This document shows, in pieces, positions 54,101 through 61,650 of a stretch of 64,000 bases of DNA. This DNA is from Micrococcus sp. 2A. Lineage in GTDB: Bacteria; Actinomycetota; Actinomycetes; Actinomycetales; Micrococcaceae. The notes under the pieces are model-generated. The model was given only the letters and a program-made list of their open reading frames with translations, did not search any database and was not told the origin of the DNA. Numbering within the stretch: position 1 is the first letter of the stretch; each line of letters starts with the position of its first letter. The stretch lies in assembly GCF_039519235.1 (NCBI RefSeq), contig NZ_CP154351.1:2108001-2172000 (forward strand). Reading direction: 5' to 3'. The position numbers and the translations under genes were made by a program.

Positions 54101-54468
54101 GCCGGGTTCAGGTTCGTGGCCGGCCGCGGCTCGGCCATGCGCAGGGTGGCGGAGGTGCCGACCTTGAAGCCCTTGCGAAGCACGTTGAGAGTGCCGCCGA
54201 CACCGGTGTCCTGCGGCTTGTTCAGCACGTCGATCAGGCGGGTGGTGATCTGGTCCCGCTGTGCCTGCTGGGCAGAGGCCGGGGCGTCAGCCTTGACGAT
54301 GCGCCCGTAGTCCTCCGGCTGGTTCTCGGACAGCCAGGCGTGGACGTCCTCGGGGAAGATCGCGTTCTTGCGGTCGTAGCCGGCATCGTTGGCCGAGTAG
54401 AGCCAGCCGTGCCTCTCCAGGTACTCGCAGATGTAGGTCTCGAGCTCGCTCTCGTTGTGGATGGCCAT
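51160..54468 (-). CDS. hsdR: Type I restriction endonuclease, subunit R
   Basis: 1102 residues from ATG 54468. N-terminal nuclease domain with D...E-L-K (PVATIELKTDST, about 158-169); SF2 translocase motor with Walker A EHSAGSGKTNTIAW (about 309-322), motif II IADEAHSSQTG (about 430-440), motif III FFAFTATPKDKTL, and motif VI QTLSRLNRAAPGKD; helical C-terminal part that meets the methylase. It cuts DNA lacking the host methylation after translocation. It starts 5 bp after hsdS. The C-terminus carries a tandem VDETGGS duplication (see repeat). Confidence 0.95.
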   Translation of the reverse strand: MAIHNESELETYICEYLERHGWLYSANDAGYDRKNAIFPEDVHAWLSENQPEDYGRIVKADAPASAQQAQRDQITTRLIDVLNKPQDTGVGGTLNVLRKGFKVGTSATLRMAEPRPATNLNPAAVASYERMRLRVMRQVHFNPATNQSVDLVLFVNGLPVATIELKTDSTQSIGHAKKQYRERNPKATPLFGFGTRAVVHFAVSNREVWMTTKLAGKDTFFLPFNQGDDGHAGNPLNPNGGSSTAYLWERILQRDTWLEILQKFVFLKKETVEDEYGRSRRKSTLIFPRFHQWEAVTTMLAAVREEGAGKSYLIEHSAGSGKTNTIAWTAHRLLSTYGADEQRVFDSVIVVTDRTVLDDQLQEAVRQIERTSGTVVAVDRKNLGGEATSKSALVKQTLLQGNRIIVVTLQTFPAVLELLKGDSTLAGRTYAVIADEAHSSQTGSAAAKLKRVLTPDEQADLEDGGEADTESILAAEVAATGRPENISFFAFTATPKDKTLQMFGRPSGEYDEKGQEIPASFHRYTMQQAIEEEFILDVLKNFTNYDTAFKLALAGQQGEFRPEGDRAAVGKPTTEVDQTEASKKLMRWVKLHPTNIAQKVKIIVEHFRANVAGLLDGQAKAMVVTDSRAAAVRYKRQMDQYIQDMGYTDVGTLVAFSGEITDDDFGLEKVTERSMNPSVTGNLAKAFDGDGYQVMIVANKYQTGFDQPKLCALYVDKKLSGVLAVQTLSRLNRAAPGKDTTYVLDFVNSEDDIQAAFEPYYAGAKLETVTDPNLIHDLGTKLDAAGVYDWDEVDAFAEVWVAWKPGSGQEGLQAALEPVAYRFRKELAHARMNQDETRVNELVLTRKDMRSFVSLYDFLSQIYEFGDTEHYKRALFLRHLVQLVGDQPGGEELIDLSDVQLVSIRQKKTSSGDIGLTGGAALKGTTAVGGGQAREKQRGPLEEVIEKINEIFAGEGVDASPSQQEAWVSALVAPLMEDEKLLGQAGANSLEQFLASPNLERSAMGAVYANEDAFAKMTDIVGRGGDPSKMIVAAIGEYLYLTVRGGGVPEGAVGEVGPVDVGQSPAETAVDADASAAGNRPDAFVDETGGSEGVLVDETGGS
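51163..51216 (-). repeat. Tandem 21-bp duplication at the hsdR stop codon
   Basis: The same 21 bp occur at 51163-51183 and 51196-51216, with a period of 33 bp (11 codons). On the minus strand both encode VDETGGS, and the copy at the end runs into the stop codon. In-frame slippage would change the tail by 11 residues without breaking the gene. Confidence 0.8.
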
Positions 54469-54473
54469 GGCGG

Positions 54474-55697
54474 TCAGTCCTCCGTGGGGATCTCGATCTG
54501 GCCGGTGACGGCGGCGGTGATGAGCGCGGCACGGCGTTCCTGGGCGAGCTCGATGAACCGCTCCGCCTTGGCGATGAGTGCATCGATCTTCGCGGTCGCG
54601 CGGTCGAGGTGGTCGGCGATTTCTCGTTGCTCGTTCAATGACGGGAGCGGCACCGGTGTCCTGGCAAGAGTGCCGAGGTTCAAGCGTCGGAACGTGGCGC
54701 CTGTGATCTCGAAGTTCCAGAAATCTCGTGATGCGGCCCCCCGCAATACCCACATCAGATAGCGCCTGTCCGCCCGATCAGGGTCTAGGGCAAGCCGCAC
54801 GGTGTCCTGCGTCAGATTGGCACCGTCCAGTTCCTCACTGATTTCCATCACGTGCCCATAGGCCGGACCGATCGATGCCACGAGGTCACCCGGGCGCAGA
54901 GTCGAACGCTGATACTGCGCTGCGATTTCGACTGTCGTACGACGCAAATCTTGCAGTGCAGGCGTCCCTCCGACACGCGAGATGTCCGCAGGACCGATGT
55001 ATGGCACACCACCATCATCATGCTCGCCAGCCTGCAGAATGCCGTAAGTCATTGGTCGTTCACGGACCACAAGGTGGCGCAGTTGGACCTGTGGACCGAC
55101 GTCCGCCAAGCGCGCACGAACTACTTCTTGGCGACGTTCCTTGAGAACCGAACGGAGGCGTTGCTGCTTTTCGATCAGGGCGTCGATCGTGGCGGTCTCG
55201 CGGTCGAGGTAGTCCGCGATTCGTCGCTGCTCCTCCCGGCCTGTAGCAGGAACCAGCAGTGATCCCAGATCGCTCGCACTGATCTCCATGAAGGTCGTTC
55301 CTCGTCCGAGCGCTTCTAAGATGGGCCTCGCAGCAACAAGGACGTATGCCAGGTACTTCTCGTCGACCGCTGGAGACGGCACAACGGCTTTGCACCCCTG
55401 GTTGAACGCAGACCGCCGACTCAGACGACCCACGTAGCCGATCGGTGCCCGACACGACACTGCGAGACCGGAGACTGCGACGGTCGATCCGCTGGAAGCA
55501 CCGAGCTCAGTCAATGACCGACTCGTCTCAACGATCGAGTCACCGTCGAGTCCACGAAGGTCCGGAGGGGTGACGAACGGCACGTCTCCGTTCCAGTTCA
55601 CGTCGTCGGCGCGCGGCGTGCCGCCATTGAGCACCGTCGCAACGTGCGCCAGTTTCATGCCACCGTTGGGCGCGAGGGCACCATGCAACGCTGTCAC
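54474..55697 (-). CDS. hsdS: Type I restriction-modification specificity subunit S
   Basis: 407 residues with two target-recognition domains (about 10-150 and 200-345), each followed by a conserved helix: EEQRRIADYLDRETATIDAL (about 151-170) and NEQREIADHLDRATAKIDAL (about 350-369). This repeat is the HsdS hallmark; the two domains read a bipartite DNA target. The GTG at 55697 overlaps the hsdM stop (GTGA). By eye the recognition domains are more AT-rich than the conserved helices and the rest of the operon, as expected from domain exchange. Confidence 0.93.
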   Translation of the reverse strand: MTALHGALAPNGGMKLAHVATVLNGGTPRADDVNWNGDVPFVTPPDLRGLDGDSIVETSRSLTELGASSGSTVAVSGLAVSCRAPIGYVGRLSRRSAFNQGCKAVVPSPAVDEKYLAYVLVAARPILEALGRGTTFMEISASDLGSLLVPATGREEQRRIADYLDRETATIDALIEKQQRLRSVLKERRQEVVRARLADVGPQVQLRHLVVRERPMTYGILQAGEHDDGGVPYIGPADISRVGGTPALQDLRRTTVEIAAQYQRSTLRPGDLVASIGPAYGHVMEISEELDGANLTQDTVRLALDPDRADRRYLMWVLRGAASRDFWNFEITGATFRRLNLGTLARTPVPLPSLNEQREIADHLDRATAKIDALIAKAERFIELAQERRAALITAAVTGQIEIPTED

Positions 55698-57673
55698 CGC
55701 TCGACCTCCTGCAGCAGCTCGATGATCTCGGCCGTGAGCTGCTTGAGCTCGGCGTCGATCTCCGCGAGGGGGCGCGGTGGCACGTACGTGTAGAAGAGCC
55801 GGGTGAAGGGGATCTCGTAGCCGATCTTCGTCTTGGACTCGTCGATCCAGGCGCCGGGCACGTGGGGGGCCACCTCGGCCTCGAAGTACTCGTGGATGTC
55901 CCGGCCGAAGGGCACCAGTTCGGTGTCCCGCAGCGAGGTGTCCGGCTCCGGCTCGCCCTTCGTGTTCGTCACCACCTCCGCTGCCGGGTCGTGCACGCCA
56001 ATCGCCCCGGTCAGGGCCTTCACCAGTGGAGCGCCGGCGGTCACGCCGTGCTCCTTCAGCGCCTTCTTCAGGTCCAGCACGAAGGTGGGCTGGTGGCCCC
56101 AGACTCGGCCACGCAGGGAGGCGAGGGCGGTCTCGAGAGCCGAGCGGCCGTCGTCGGGAAGCTTGTCCGCCGGCTTGGTGGCGAGCGCCGCCGCGATGGT
56201 GGCGTCGTCCACCTCGAAGCGCAGCTGCAGCGGGCGCTCCACGGTGATCTCCCGGTAGCCGAAATCCTGCGGGGTGAGGACCTTGGAGAACTCGGCCTTG
56301 TCCTCGGACTGGGCGTCGAAGTCCCGGTAGATGTCCAGCACGCGCTGGCGGTCCGCCGTGGACAGCTCCTTGTTCTTCGAGCCCACGTTGCGCCGCAGCT
56401 TGGTGAAGAACGTGCGGGCGTCGATCAGCTGCACCTTGCCGCGGCGGTCTGCCGGCTTGTTGTTGTCCAGCACCCACACGTAGGTGGCGATGCCGGTGTT
56501 GTAGAACATGTCCGTGGGCAGCGCGACGATCGCATCCACCAGGTCCGATTCCAGCAGCCAGCGGCGGATCTCGGACGGGCCCGAGCCCGCCCCACCCGTG
56601 AACAGCGGGGAGCCGTTGAGGACGATGCCGGCCCGACCTCCGCCCTCCGAGACCGGGCGGAGCTTCGAGGCCACGAGCTGGAGGAACAGCATCTGCCCGT
56701 CGCTGATGGCGGGGGTGCCGCCCGGGAAGCGGTTCGTGGCGCCGCCGACGGCGATCTCCTTCTCCACCGCGGTGCGGGAGACCTTCCAGTCGCCGCCGTA
56801 GGGCGGGTTGGAGAGGACGTAGTCGAAGCGCTCGGTCAGGTGGGCGTCGTTCTTGAGGGTGTCCCCGCGGGCGATGCCATCCGCGTCCTGGCCCTTGCCG
56901 AGCAGCTCGGACTTGCAGATCGCATAGGACTGGTCGTTGAGCTCCTGCCCGAACAGGCGGACCTCCGCGTTCGGGTTCATGCGGCGCAGGCGCTCGTCCA
57001 ACAGGGAGAGCATGCCGCCGGTGCCGGCCGTGGGGTCATAGACGGTGCGGACCGGGTAGCCGGTGAGGACGTCGTCGTCGTTGGCGGTGAGCAGGTCCAC
57101 GAGGAGCTTCACCGCGTCGCGCGGGGTGAAGTGCTCACCGGCGGTCTCGTTGGAGGCGGCGGCGAAGCGGCGGATCAGGTCCTCGAAGAGGGTGCCCATC
57201 TCCGCGTTAGAGACGGCGTCCGGGGAGAGGTCGATGGAGGCGAACTGCTGCAGGACCAGGAAGAGGCGGTCGTGCTCGTCCAGTTTGGCGACCGTCTTGT
57301 CGAACTCGTAATAGGTGAACAGGTCCGCCACGTTCTGGGAGAACCCGTCCACGTAGGCCAGCAGGTTCGTGCGGAGCAGGTCCGGCTCCTGCAGGATGCG
57401 GTCCAGGGTGAAGGGGCTGAGGTTGTAGAACGTCAGGCCCGTGCGGGACTCCACCAGGTTGGCGAGGACGAAGTCCGGATGCTCCTTGGCCGCCAGCTCC
57501 GCGAAGAACTCCCGGTGCGGGGCCATGACCGCCTCCATGCGGCGGAGGATGGTGAGCGGAAGGACGAGCGTGCCGTACTGGTTCGGCTTGAACACGCCCC
57601 GCAGCTGATCCGCGATCCCCCACACGAAGTTCGAGAGGTTCTGCGGGGAGGTGACGGGGGTAGGGGCGGGCAT
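55694..57673 (-). CDS. hsdM: Type I restriction-modification DNA methyltransferase subunit M
   Basis: 659 residues. N-terminal HsdM helical domain (NFVWGIADQLRGVFKPNQYG), SAM site FTPRDAVKLLV and VYDPTAGTGGML (about 212-223), catalytic NPPYGG (about 288) of an N6-adenine methylase, and VALPTDMFYNTGIATYVWVL. It is longer than the usual 500-530 residues through a C-terminal helical extension (from about 480) that ends in a coiled-coil-like EIDAELKQLTAEIIELLQEV. First gene of hsdMSR; its start is 75 bp from the palindrome at 57748-57769. Confidence 0.95.
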   Translation of the reverse strand: MPAPTPVTSPQNLSNFVWGIADQLRGVFKPNQYGTLVLPLTILRRMEAVMAPHREFFAELAAKEHPDFVLANLVESRTGLTFYNLSPFTLDRILQEPDLLRTNLLAYVDGFSQNVADLFTYYEFDKTVAKLDEHDRLFLVLQQFASIDLSPDAVSNAEMGTLFEDLIRRFAAASNETAGEHFTPRDAVKLLVDLLTANDDDVLTGYPVRTVYDPTAGTGGMLSLLDERLRRMNPNAEVRLFGQELNDQSYAICKSELLGKGQDADGIARGDTLKNDAHLTERFDYVLSNPPYGGDWKVSRTAVEKEIAVGGATNRFPGGTPAISDGQMLFLQLVASKLRPVSEGGGRAGIVLNGSPLFTGGAGSGPSEIRRWLLESDLVDAIVALPTDMFYNTGIATYVWVLDNNKPADRRGKVQLIDARTFFTKLRRNVGSKNKELSTADRQRVLDIYRDFDAQSEDKAEFSKVLTPQDFGYREITVERPLQLRFEVDDATIAAALATKPADKLPDDGRSALETALASLRGRVWGHQPTFVLDLKKALKEHGVTAGAPLVKALTGAIGVHDPAAEVVTNTKGEPEPDTSLRDTELVPFGRDIHEYFEAEVAPHVPGAWIDESKTKIGYEIPFTRLFYTYVPPRPLAEIDAELKQLTAEIIELLQEVER

Positions 57674-57747
57674 GGGGGCCTTTCAGCAGGGTCGGGTGGA
57701 GGCAGAAGGCTGGCCGCATCGACACGCACAGATGCCAGGAGATCACA

Positions 57748-57769
57748 GGTGTACCCACTTAGGTACACC
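57748..57769. promoter_or_regulatory. Perfect palindrome in the divergent hsdM / ATPase promoter region
   Basis: GGTGTACC-CACTTA-GGTACACC: 8-bp arms, 6-bp spacer. It ends 8 bp before the -10 of the ATPase gene, so it covers that gene's -35 position, and it is 75 bp before the hsdM start. A dimeric repressor here could switch both operons. No regulator is encoded intact next to it. Confidence 0.7.
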
Positions 57770-57776
57770 GGAACAG

Positions 57777-57782
57777 TACGCT
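57777..57782 (+). promoter_or_regulatory. Leaderless promoter -10 of the ATPase gene
   Basis: TACGCT, 6 nt before ATG 57789. No -35 consensus; the position is taken by the palindrome. Confidence 0.6.
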
Positions 57783-57788
57783 GGTCGC

Positions 57789-58850
57789 ATGGCGAAGCAC
57801 CCGGTGGCGGGCCTGAAGGCTGAGGCCTTCGGTCCGTTCGAAGCGATCAATGTGGAATTCTCGCGCTCACTGAATGTTGTTCTGGGTGACAACTCCACCG
57901 GCAAATCCCAGCTGCTGAAGCTGCTCTATGCGGCCACACGCTCGCTTCGTGAGAACCCCGGTGCGACGAAGCGTGAGCTGCAGCCAGCCATCGCCGACAA
58001 GCTGGTGGGGACTTTTCGCCCGGATTCGCTGGGACGCTTGAGCCGCCGCGTTCAGGGGACTGCGCGAAGCAGTGTCCGACTGAAGCTTGAGGGTGTGGGG
58101 ACACCTTTGGAATTCAGCTTCTCTTCGCGCTCACGCACCGAAGTCGAGCTCGCCAAGCACCCGACGGAGGCCCTCGAGGAGGACCAGCCCGTCTTCATGC
58201 CGTCCCACGAACTTCTGTCACTGGGAGCCGATTTCGTCTCCCTCTACGACACATATCAGACCCCCTTCGAAGAGACGTGGCGGGACACTGTACAGCTGCT
58301 GCTGTTGCCGGCGCTCCGTGGACCGCGCGGCCGCCGCGCCAACGAGCTCTTGGCTCCCTTCTCCGAGCTTCTCCAAGGAGGAACGGTCTCTGAGGGAGGC
58401 GGCCGCTTATATCTCCACCAACCTGGCATCGGAAATCTGGAAGCACCGCTGCTGGCCGAAGGCCACCGGAAGCTGGCGATGATCGTCCGGCTCATCTCCT
58501 CCGGGGCACTGTTGGAGAGTGGGTATCTGTTCTGGGACGAGCCCGAGGCCAACCTCAATCCGTCCTCTCAGAAGGCAGTGGCCCATGCCCTCATCCACCT
58601 GGCCCGGCATGGGGTGCAGATTTTCGTAGCCACTCACAGCACCTTCCTCCTGCGAGAACTGGAGATGACTCTGGAGAACGAGCGTGACATCGTTCCTCGT
58701 TTCATCGGGCTTCAGCGTTCGACTGACGACGGGCAGCCGGACGCAGCTGCCCGCGTCACGGCTGCTTCAGTCGCGGTGATGGAGAACCTGCCCTTCATCG
58801 CCGCGCTAGAGGCCGAGGCGCGCCAGGCGGATGACTACCTCGGGATGTGA
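57789..58850 (+). CDS. ABC/OLD-like AAA ATPase, probable defence ATPase
   Basis: 353 residues, a compact SMC/ABC-type ATPase of the AAA_15/AAA_21 group. Walker A GDNSTGKSQLLK (from Gly33), a degenerate signature LLAEGHRKLAMIVRLIS (about 220-236), Walker B GYLFWDEPEANLNP (about 243-256), and the H-switch VATHSTFLLRELE (about 280). Between them lies a helical insert of 100 residues. There is no TOPRIM nuclease domain as in OLD/GajA, so the nuclease must be another chain. The stop overlaps the start of the next gene (GTGA), which has a nuclease signature. Divergent from hsdMSR. Leaderless start chosen; the longer frame upstream overlaps the palindrome. Confidence 0.8.
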   Translation: MAKHPVAGLKAEAFGPFEAINVEFSRSLNVVLGDNSTGKSQLLKLLYAATRSLRENPGATKRELQPAIADKLVGTFRPDSLGRLSRRVQGTARSSVRLKLEGVGTPLEFSFSSRSRTEVELAKHPTEALEEDQPVFMPSHELLSLGADFVSLYDTYQTPFEETWRDTVQLLLLPALRGPRGRRANELLAPFSELLQGGTVSEGGGRLYLHQPGIGNLEAPLLAEGHRKLAMIVRLISSGALLESGYLFWDEPEANLNPSSQKAVAHALIHLARHGVQIFVATHSTFLLRELEMTLENERDIVPRFIGLQRSTDDGQPDAAARVTAASVAVMENLPFIAALEAEARQADDYLGM

Positions 58851-59392
58851 AACGGATGGCCGAGGTAGAGATCGACGGCACGATCTTCTCCTTCCCTGAG
58901 GACTGGAGGGTGGAGGTCTTCGATGAGTGGCCCCAATACCGAGATATCAGCGGTACCGGCCAGATCCACGGATGTGATGTCGTCGCTCTGGATGGCAGCC
59001 GTCTATGGATGATCGAGGTAAAAGACTATTCCTACCCAGGCGCCAAGGCACCCGAGAACCTCGACGAGGTACTGCTACGCAAAGCAGTGGGCACCCTCGC
59101 CCTGCTGAGCGCGCTGGGAAGGTCACAGAACCAGAGTCCAGCTCAAGACTTCTCCATCGCTTCGCTCCGGGCTCAGGAAATCTACTTGACATTGCACGTA
59201 GAACCGGCCGCACAACGACCTCGGCGGATGGCGGCCGGACCATTGATGGCCTACAGCCAGAAAGCTGAATGGGCCGCGCGACGCCTCCATCTGGCCAAGG
59301 GGTTCGTGACGTCGAGCCTGATGCCGAACCACCGTACGCCTTGGACGAGTCGCCGGGACCCTGCGACCCGGGGCGCCCACCTCCCGTCCTGA
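58847..59392 (+). CDS. Small protein with PD-(D/E)xK nuclease-like motif, partner of the ATPase
   Basis: 181 residues, GTG start overlapping the ATPase stop. HGCDVVALDGSRLWMIEVKD gives Asp44 and Glu57-x-Lys59 at the spacing of the PD-(D/E)xK nuclease core: beta-strand with Asp, turn, beta-strand with ExK. A helix with Lys/Arg (EVLLRKAVGTLALLSAL) follows, as in that fold. The remaining 80 residues contain a predicted strand (QEIYLTLHV) and a basic C-terminus. No named family is recognised. The coupling to an OLD-like ATPase suggests a two-subunit defence nuclease, with ATP-dependent sensing and DNA or RNA cutting. The function is inferred, not shown. Confidence 0.65.
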   Translation: MKRMAEVEIDGTIFSFPEDWRVEVFDEWPQYRDISGTGQIHGCDVVALDGSRLWMIEVKDYSYPGAKAPENLDEVLLRKAVGTLALLSALGRSQNQSPAQDFSIASLRAQEIYLTLHVEPAAQRPRRMAAGPLMAYSQKAEWAARRLHLAKGFVTSSLMPNHRTPWTSRRDPATRGAHLPS

Positions 59393-59549
59393 CCCTTCCG
59401 AGCATCCCCTGCGGGGTGAATCCGAAGATTCCTTCGGAATAAGAGCGCAGAGAACGCCGTAGCCCCCGACCAGATCGCCTTTCCGAAAAACTCTTCGGAA
59501 GCCGCCGCCCGCGTGCCACGATGGGGCCACGACCGCCCCGCATCCTGCG

Positions 59550-59741
59550 ATCCGCCGGATCGGTGAGCACGTCCGCGCCACACGCAGGGAGCTCAACCTG
59601 GCCCAACAGGAGATGGCAGACCTCGCCGGGATCTCCGACGCCACCGTCCGGCAGATCGAGCGCAGCACAGGCCAGGGCACGCTCTCGTCGCTGCTCGCCG
59701 TGCTCGGCGTCTTGGGCCTGGACCTCGAGGCCCGCAGGTGA
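59550..59741 (+). pseudogene. HipB-like antitoxin remnant (XRE HTH without start codon)
   Basis: The frame reads IRRIGEHVRATRRELNLAQ, QEMADLAGISDATVRQIERS and LLAVLGVLGLDLEARR, a clear HipB-type helix-turn-helix. It stays open up to a stop near 59470, but no ATG, GTG or TTG in this frame lies in front of the domain. It ends in a GTGA junction with the next frame, the usual hipB-hipA coupling. Confidence 0.65.
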
Positions 59742-60060
59742 ACGCCCCGGGCCTCAGCTCGCTCGAGCGGGTCAGCACGGCCGACTGCCACAGCCGCGCC
59801 CGTCGCCGCACACAACCTCTACCTGCATTTGTTGTTCGCGTGGCTCACCGGCGACAGAGATCTCCACGCGCAGAACATCGCCGTCCTCCAGGCGCCGAGC
59901 AGGCGCGGGGTGGTCGCTCCCAGCGGGCCGCGGCGGCGGCCATGCGGGAGGCGCTCGCGGCCGCCGAGGCCGTGGACCTCGCCCGCCTGCCCTTCGATGG
60001 GTCGCCGTTGAACAGAGCAGAGCGCGAACTGCGGCACCGGCGGGAGGAGCTGAAGGCCCG
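59738..60060 (+). pseudogene. HipA-like toxin kinase remnant
   Basis: A frame opens at GTG 59738, overlapping the HipB stop, but within 76 bp the homology has moved to another frame: from 59814 the sequence reads NLYLHLLFAWLTGDRDLHAQ and NIAVLQAPS, the HipA kinase segment around its catalytic loop. In intact HipA that segment is some 300 residues from the start, so most of the gene is deleted and the rest frameshifted. The remainder to 60060 codes for a helical tail in yet another frame. Dead toxin-antitoxin module. Confidence 0.6.
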
Positions 60061-60080
60061 ACACCCGGACCGGCCCGGCG

Positions 60081-60600
60081 TCAGGCCCCCACCTGCCCGG
60101 GGTGCGGCACGTCCCCGTACACATGCAGCGAGGCCCCGTAGCCGAGCGGCAGGCCGTGACCCTCAGCCCAGCTCGTGAAAACCTCGGTGGTCTCAGCGGC
60201 GGTGAGCTTCTGCGCGCCCGTCACCCGGTCGCCCGGAACGTTCTCGGCGTCCTCGTCGGCCCGGCTCCGGCCGATCCGCCAGTTGTAAGCGCCCGCCTCG
60301 AACACCCTGGCGATCTCGACCATGACCAGCCCGTCGCCGAGCTGCATGATCTGGGCGTAGCGTGCCACCGGCTCCTCGTCCTCTAAGGTCAGCCGGTCAC
60401 TCGGTTCGGCGACGCGGTGCACCAGGTCGGTGATCTGCGCGACGAACTCCAACTCGTGCCGCCCCCAGCTCGCCGCCCCCCCTAAGATGCCACCACAGGT
60501 CCGAGGCGGCGGCCTCCTGCTCCATCCACTCGACGAACTCTGCGGGGGCATGTCGACCGACCACGGGTTTCCAGTCGGTGAGGAGAGGGACGGGGCGCAT
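60081..60600 (-). pseudogene. Frameshifted gene of unknown function
   Basis: From ATG 60600 one frame gives MRPVPLLTDWKPVVGRHAPA, EFVEWMEQEAAASDLWWHLRG; the sensible continuation GRHELEFVAQITDLVHRVAE ... FEAGAYNWRIGRSRADED ... GYGASLHVYGDVPHPGQVGA is in a second frame. The total of 520 bp is one base more than a multiple of three. The switch lies in the G-runs at about 60465-60485 (G5 and G7 on the minus strand). A one-base insertion is the simplest reading: mutation, slippage control, or a sequencing error. No family recognised. Confidence 0.6.
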
Positions 60601-60688
60601 GCGGGGTGCATCGTCGTCATAGGCTCGTCCCACCCCGGATCCACGGCCCTGTCCACATGGCCCCGGGCCGGTACCTCCTGCCACCCGC

Positions 60689-61549
60689 TCACCCCTGCGG
60701 CAGACTCAGCTCCACGTCCCCGACCCACGGCTCCGCGAATCCTTCGTACGTCCCGTCCTTCAGCGCGGTGGCCAGCCACTGGTCCACGTAGTGCTTGAAC
60801 ACCTCGTCCCCCTGCGGAAGCATGTACCCCTTCTGGAAGTAGTCGAAGGGCTCGTCCGGGTTCGCGGCGCACAGCTCGGGGTACTCGTGGTCGATATAGA
60901 GCACCTCGGAGCGGTCCGTGGTCATCACGTCCGCCTCGCCGGCCGCGAGCGCGTCGAACACCGTGAGGTTGTCGTGCGTCAGCAACTCGCCCTGCGGGTA
61001 GTGCTCCCGGGCGAACTTCTCGTTGGTGCCGCCCTCGGGGAAGATCGACCGCACCCCCGGCTGGTTGATCTCCTCCACGGTGTCGTACTTCTCGACGTCC
61101 TCGCAGCGGGTGATCGGCGTCTTGCCGTCCTCCTGCGTCGGCACGGTGAAGTACACCTGCTCGGCGCGCTCCGGGTTCAGGGAAATGCCCCCGACGGCGA
61201 CGTCGCACGCCCCCGACGTGTAGTCGTCCATGAGCGTCTTCCAGCTGGTCTTCACGAACTCCGGCTCCACGCCCATGGTCTCGGCCAGGTCGCGGGCCAT
61301 GTCCACATCGATGCCCTTCCAGTCGCCGCTCTCGGTCTGCTCGGTGAAGGGCGGATAGTCACCGGTGGAGCAGACACGCAACGTGCCGGCCTCCTTGATG
61401 CGTGTGAGTGCGGAGTCGGTGGCGGTGGCGGTGGCAGGTTCCGATGAGCTGCCCGCATCCTGCGCCGTGCCGCAGGAGGTGAGGGTGAGCGCCAGGGCGA
61501 CGCCGAGGGCCGCCGTCGTGAGTCGGTAGCGGGTAGGGCGGAAGGTCAT
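60689..61549 (-). CDS. Secreted cyclohexadienyl dehydratase-like / solute-binding lipoprotein
   Basis: 286 residues: lipobox LTLTSC (Cys about 27), then a two-lobed SBP_bac_3 fold. Several stretches follow PheC, the periplasmic cyclohexadienyl (prephenate/arogenate) dehydratase, rather than amino acid-binding proteins: RVCSTGDYPPFTEQ, GIDVDMARDLAETMGVEPEF, DGKTPITRCEDVEKYDT, FPEGGTNEKFAREHYPQ, DNLTVFDALAAGEADVMTTD, ELCAANPDEPFDYFQKGYML. No permease or ATPase genes are next to it, which also favours an enzyme. Either a phenylalanine-forming enzyme on the cell surface or an orphan binding protein. Confidence 0.75.
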   Translation of the reverse strand: MTFRPTRYRLTTAALGVALALTLTSCGTAQDAGSSSEPATATATDSALTRIKEAGTLRVCSTGDYPPFTEQTESGDWKGIDVDMARDLAETMGVEPEFVKTSWKTLMDDYTSGACDVAVGGISLNPERAEQVYFTVPTQEDGKTPITRCEDVEKYDTVEEINQPGVRSIFPEGGTNEKFAREHYPQGELLTHDNLTVFDALAAGEADVMTTDRSEVLYIDHEYPELCAANPDEPFDYFQKGYMLPQGDEVFKHYVDQWLATALKDGTYEGFAEPWVGDVELSLPQG

Positions 61550-61650
61550 GATCTGCTGGCTCTCTCGACGACGGCATGTGAGTCCCGTCACCGTAGCCCA
61601 GCACCACGCACCCCAACCGCCCCGCACCCGATAAATACACAACACTCTCC

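Noticed and set aside
50791..54762. A 1323-codon plus-strand frame across hsdR
   Set aside because: Antisense shadow of hsdR; composition is His/Gly/Arg/Val-rich without any domain.
57789..59392. Naming the ATPase pair as Gabija, Septu, PARIS or Lamassu
   Set aside because: The ATPase has no TOPRIM domain and the partner is neither UvrD, HNH, TOPRIM nor SMC-like by visible motifs.
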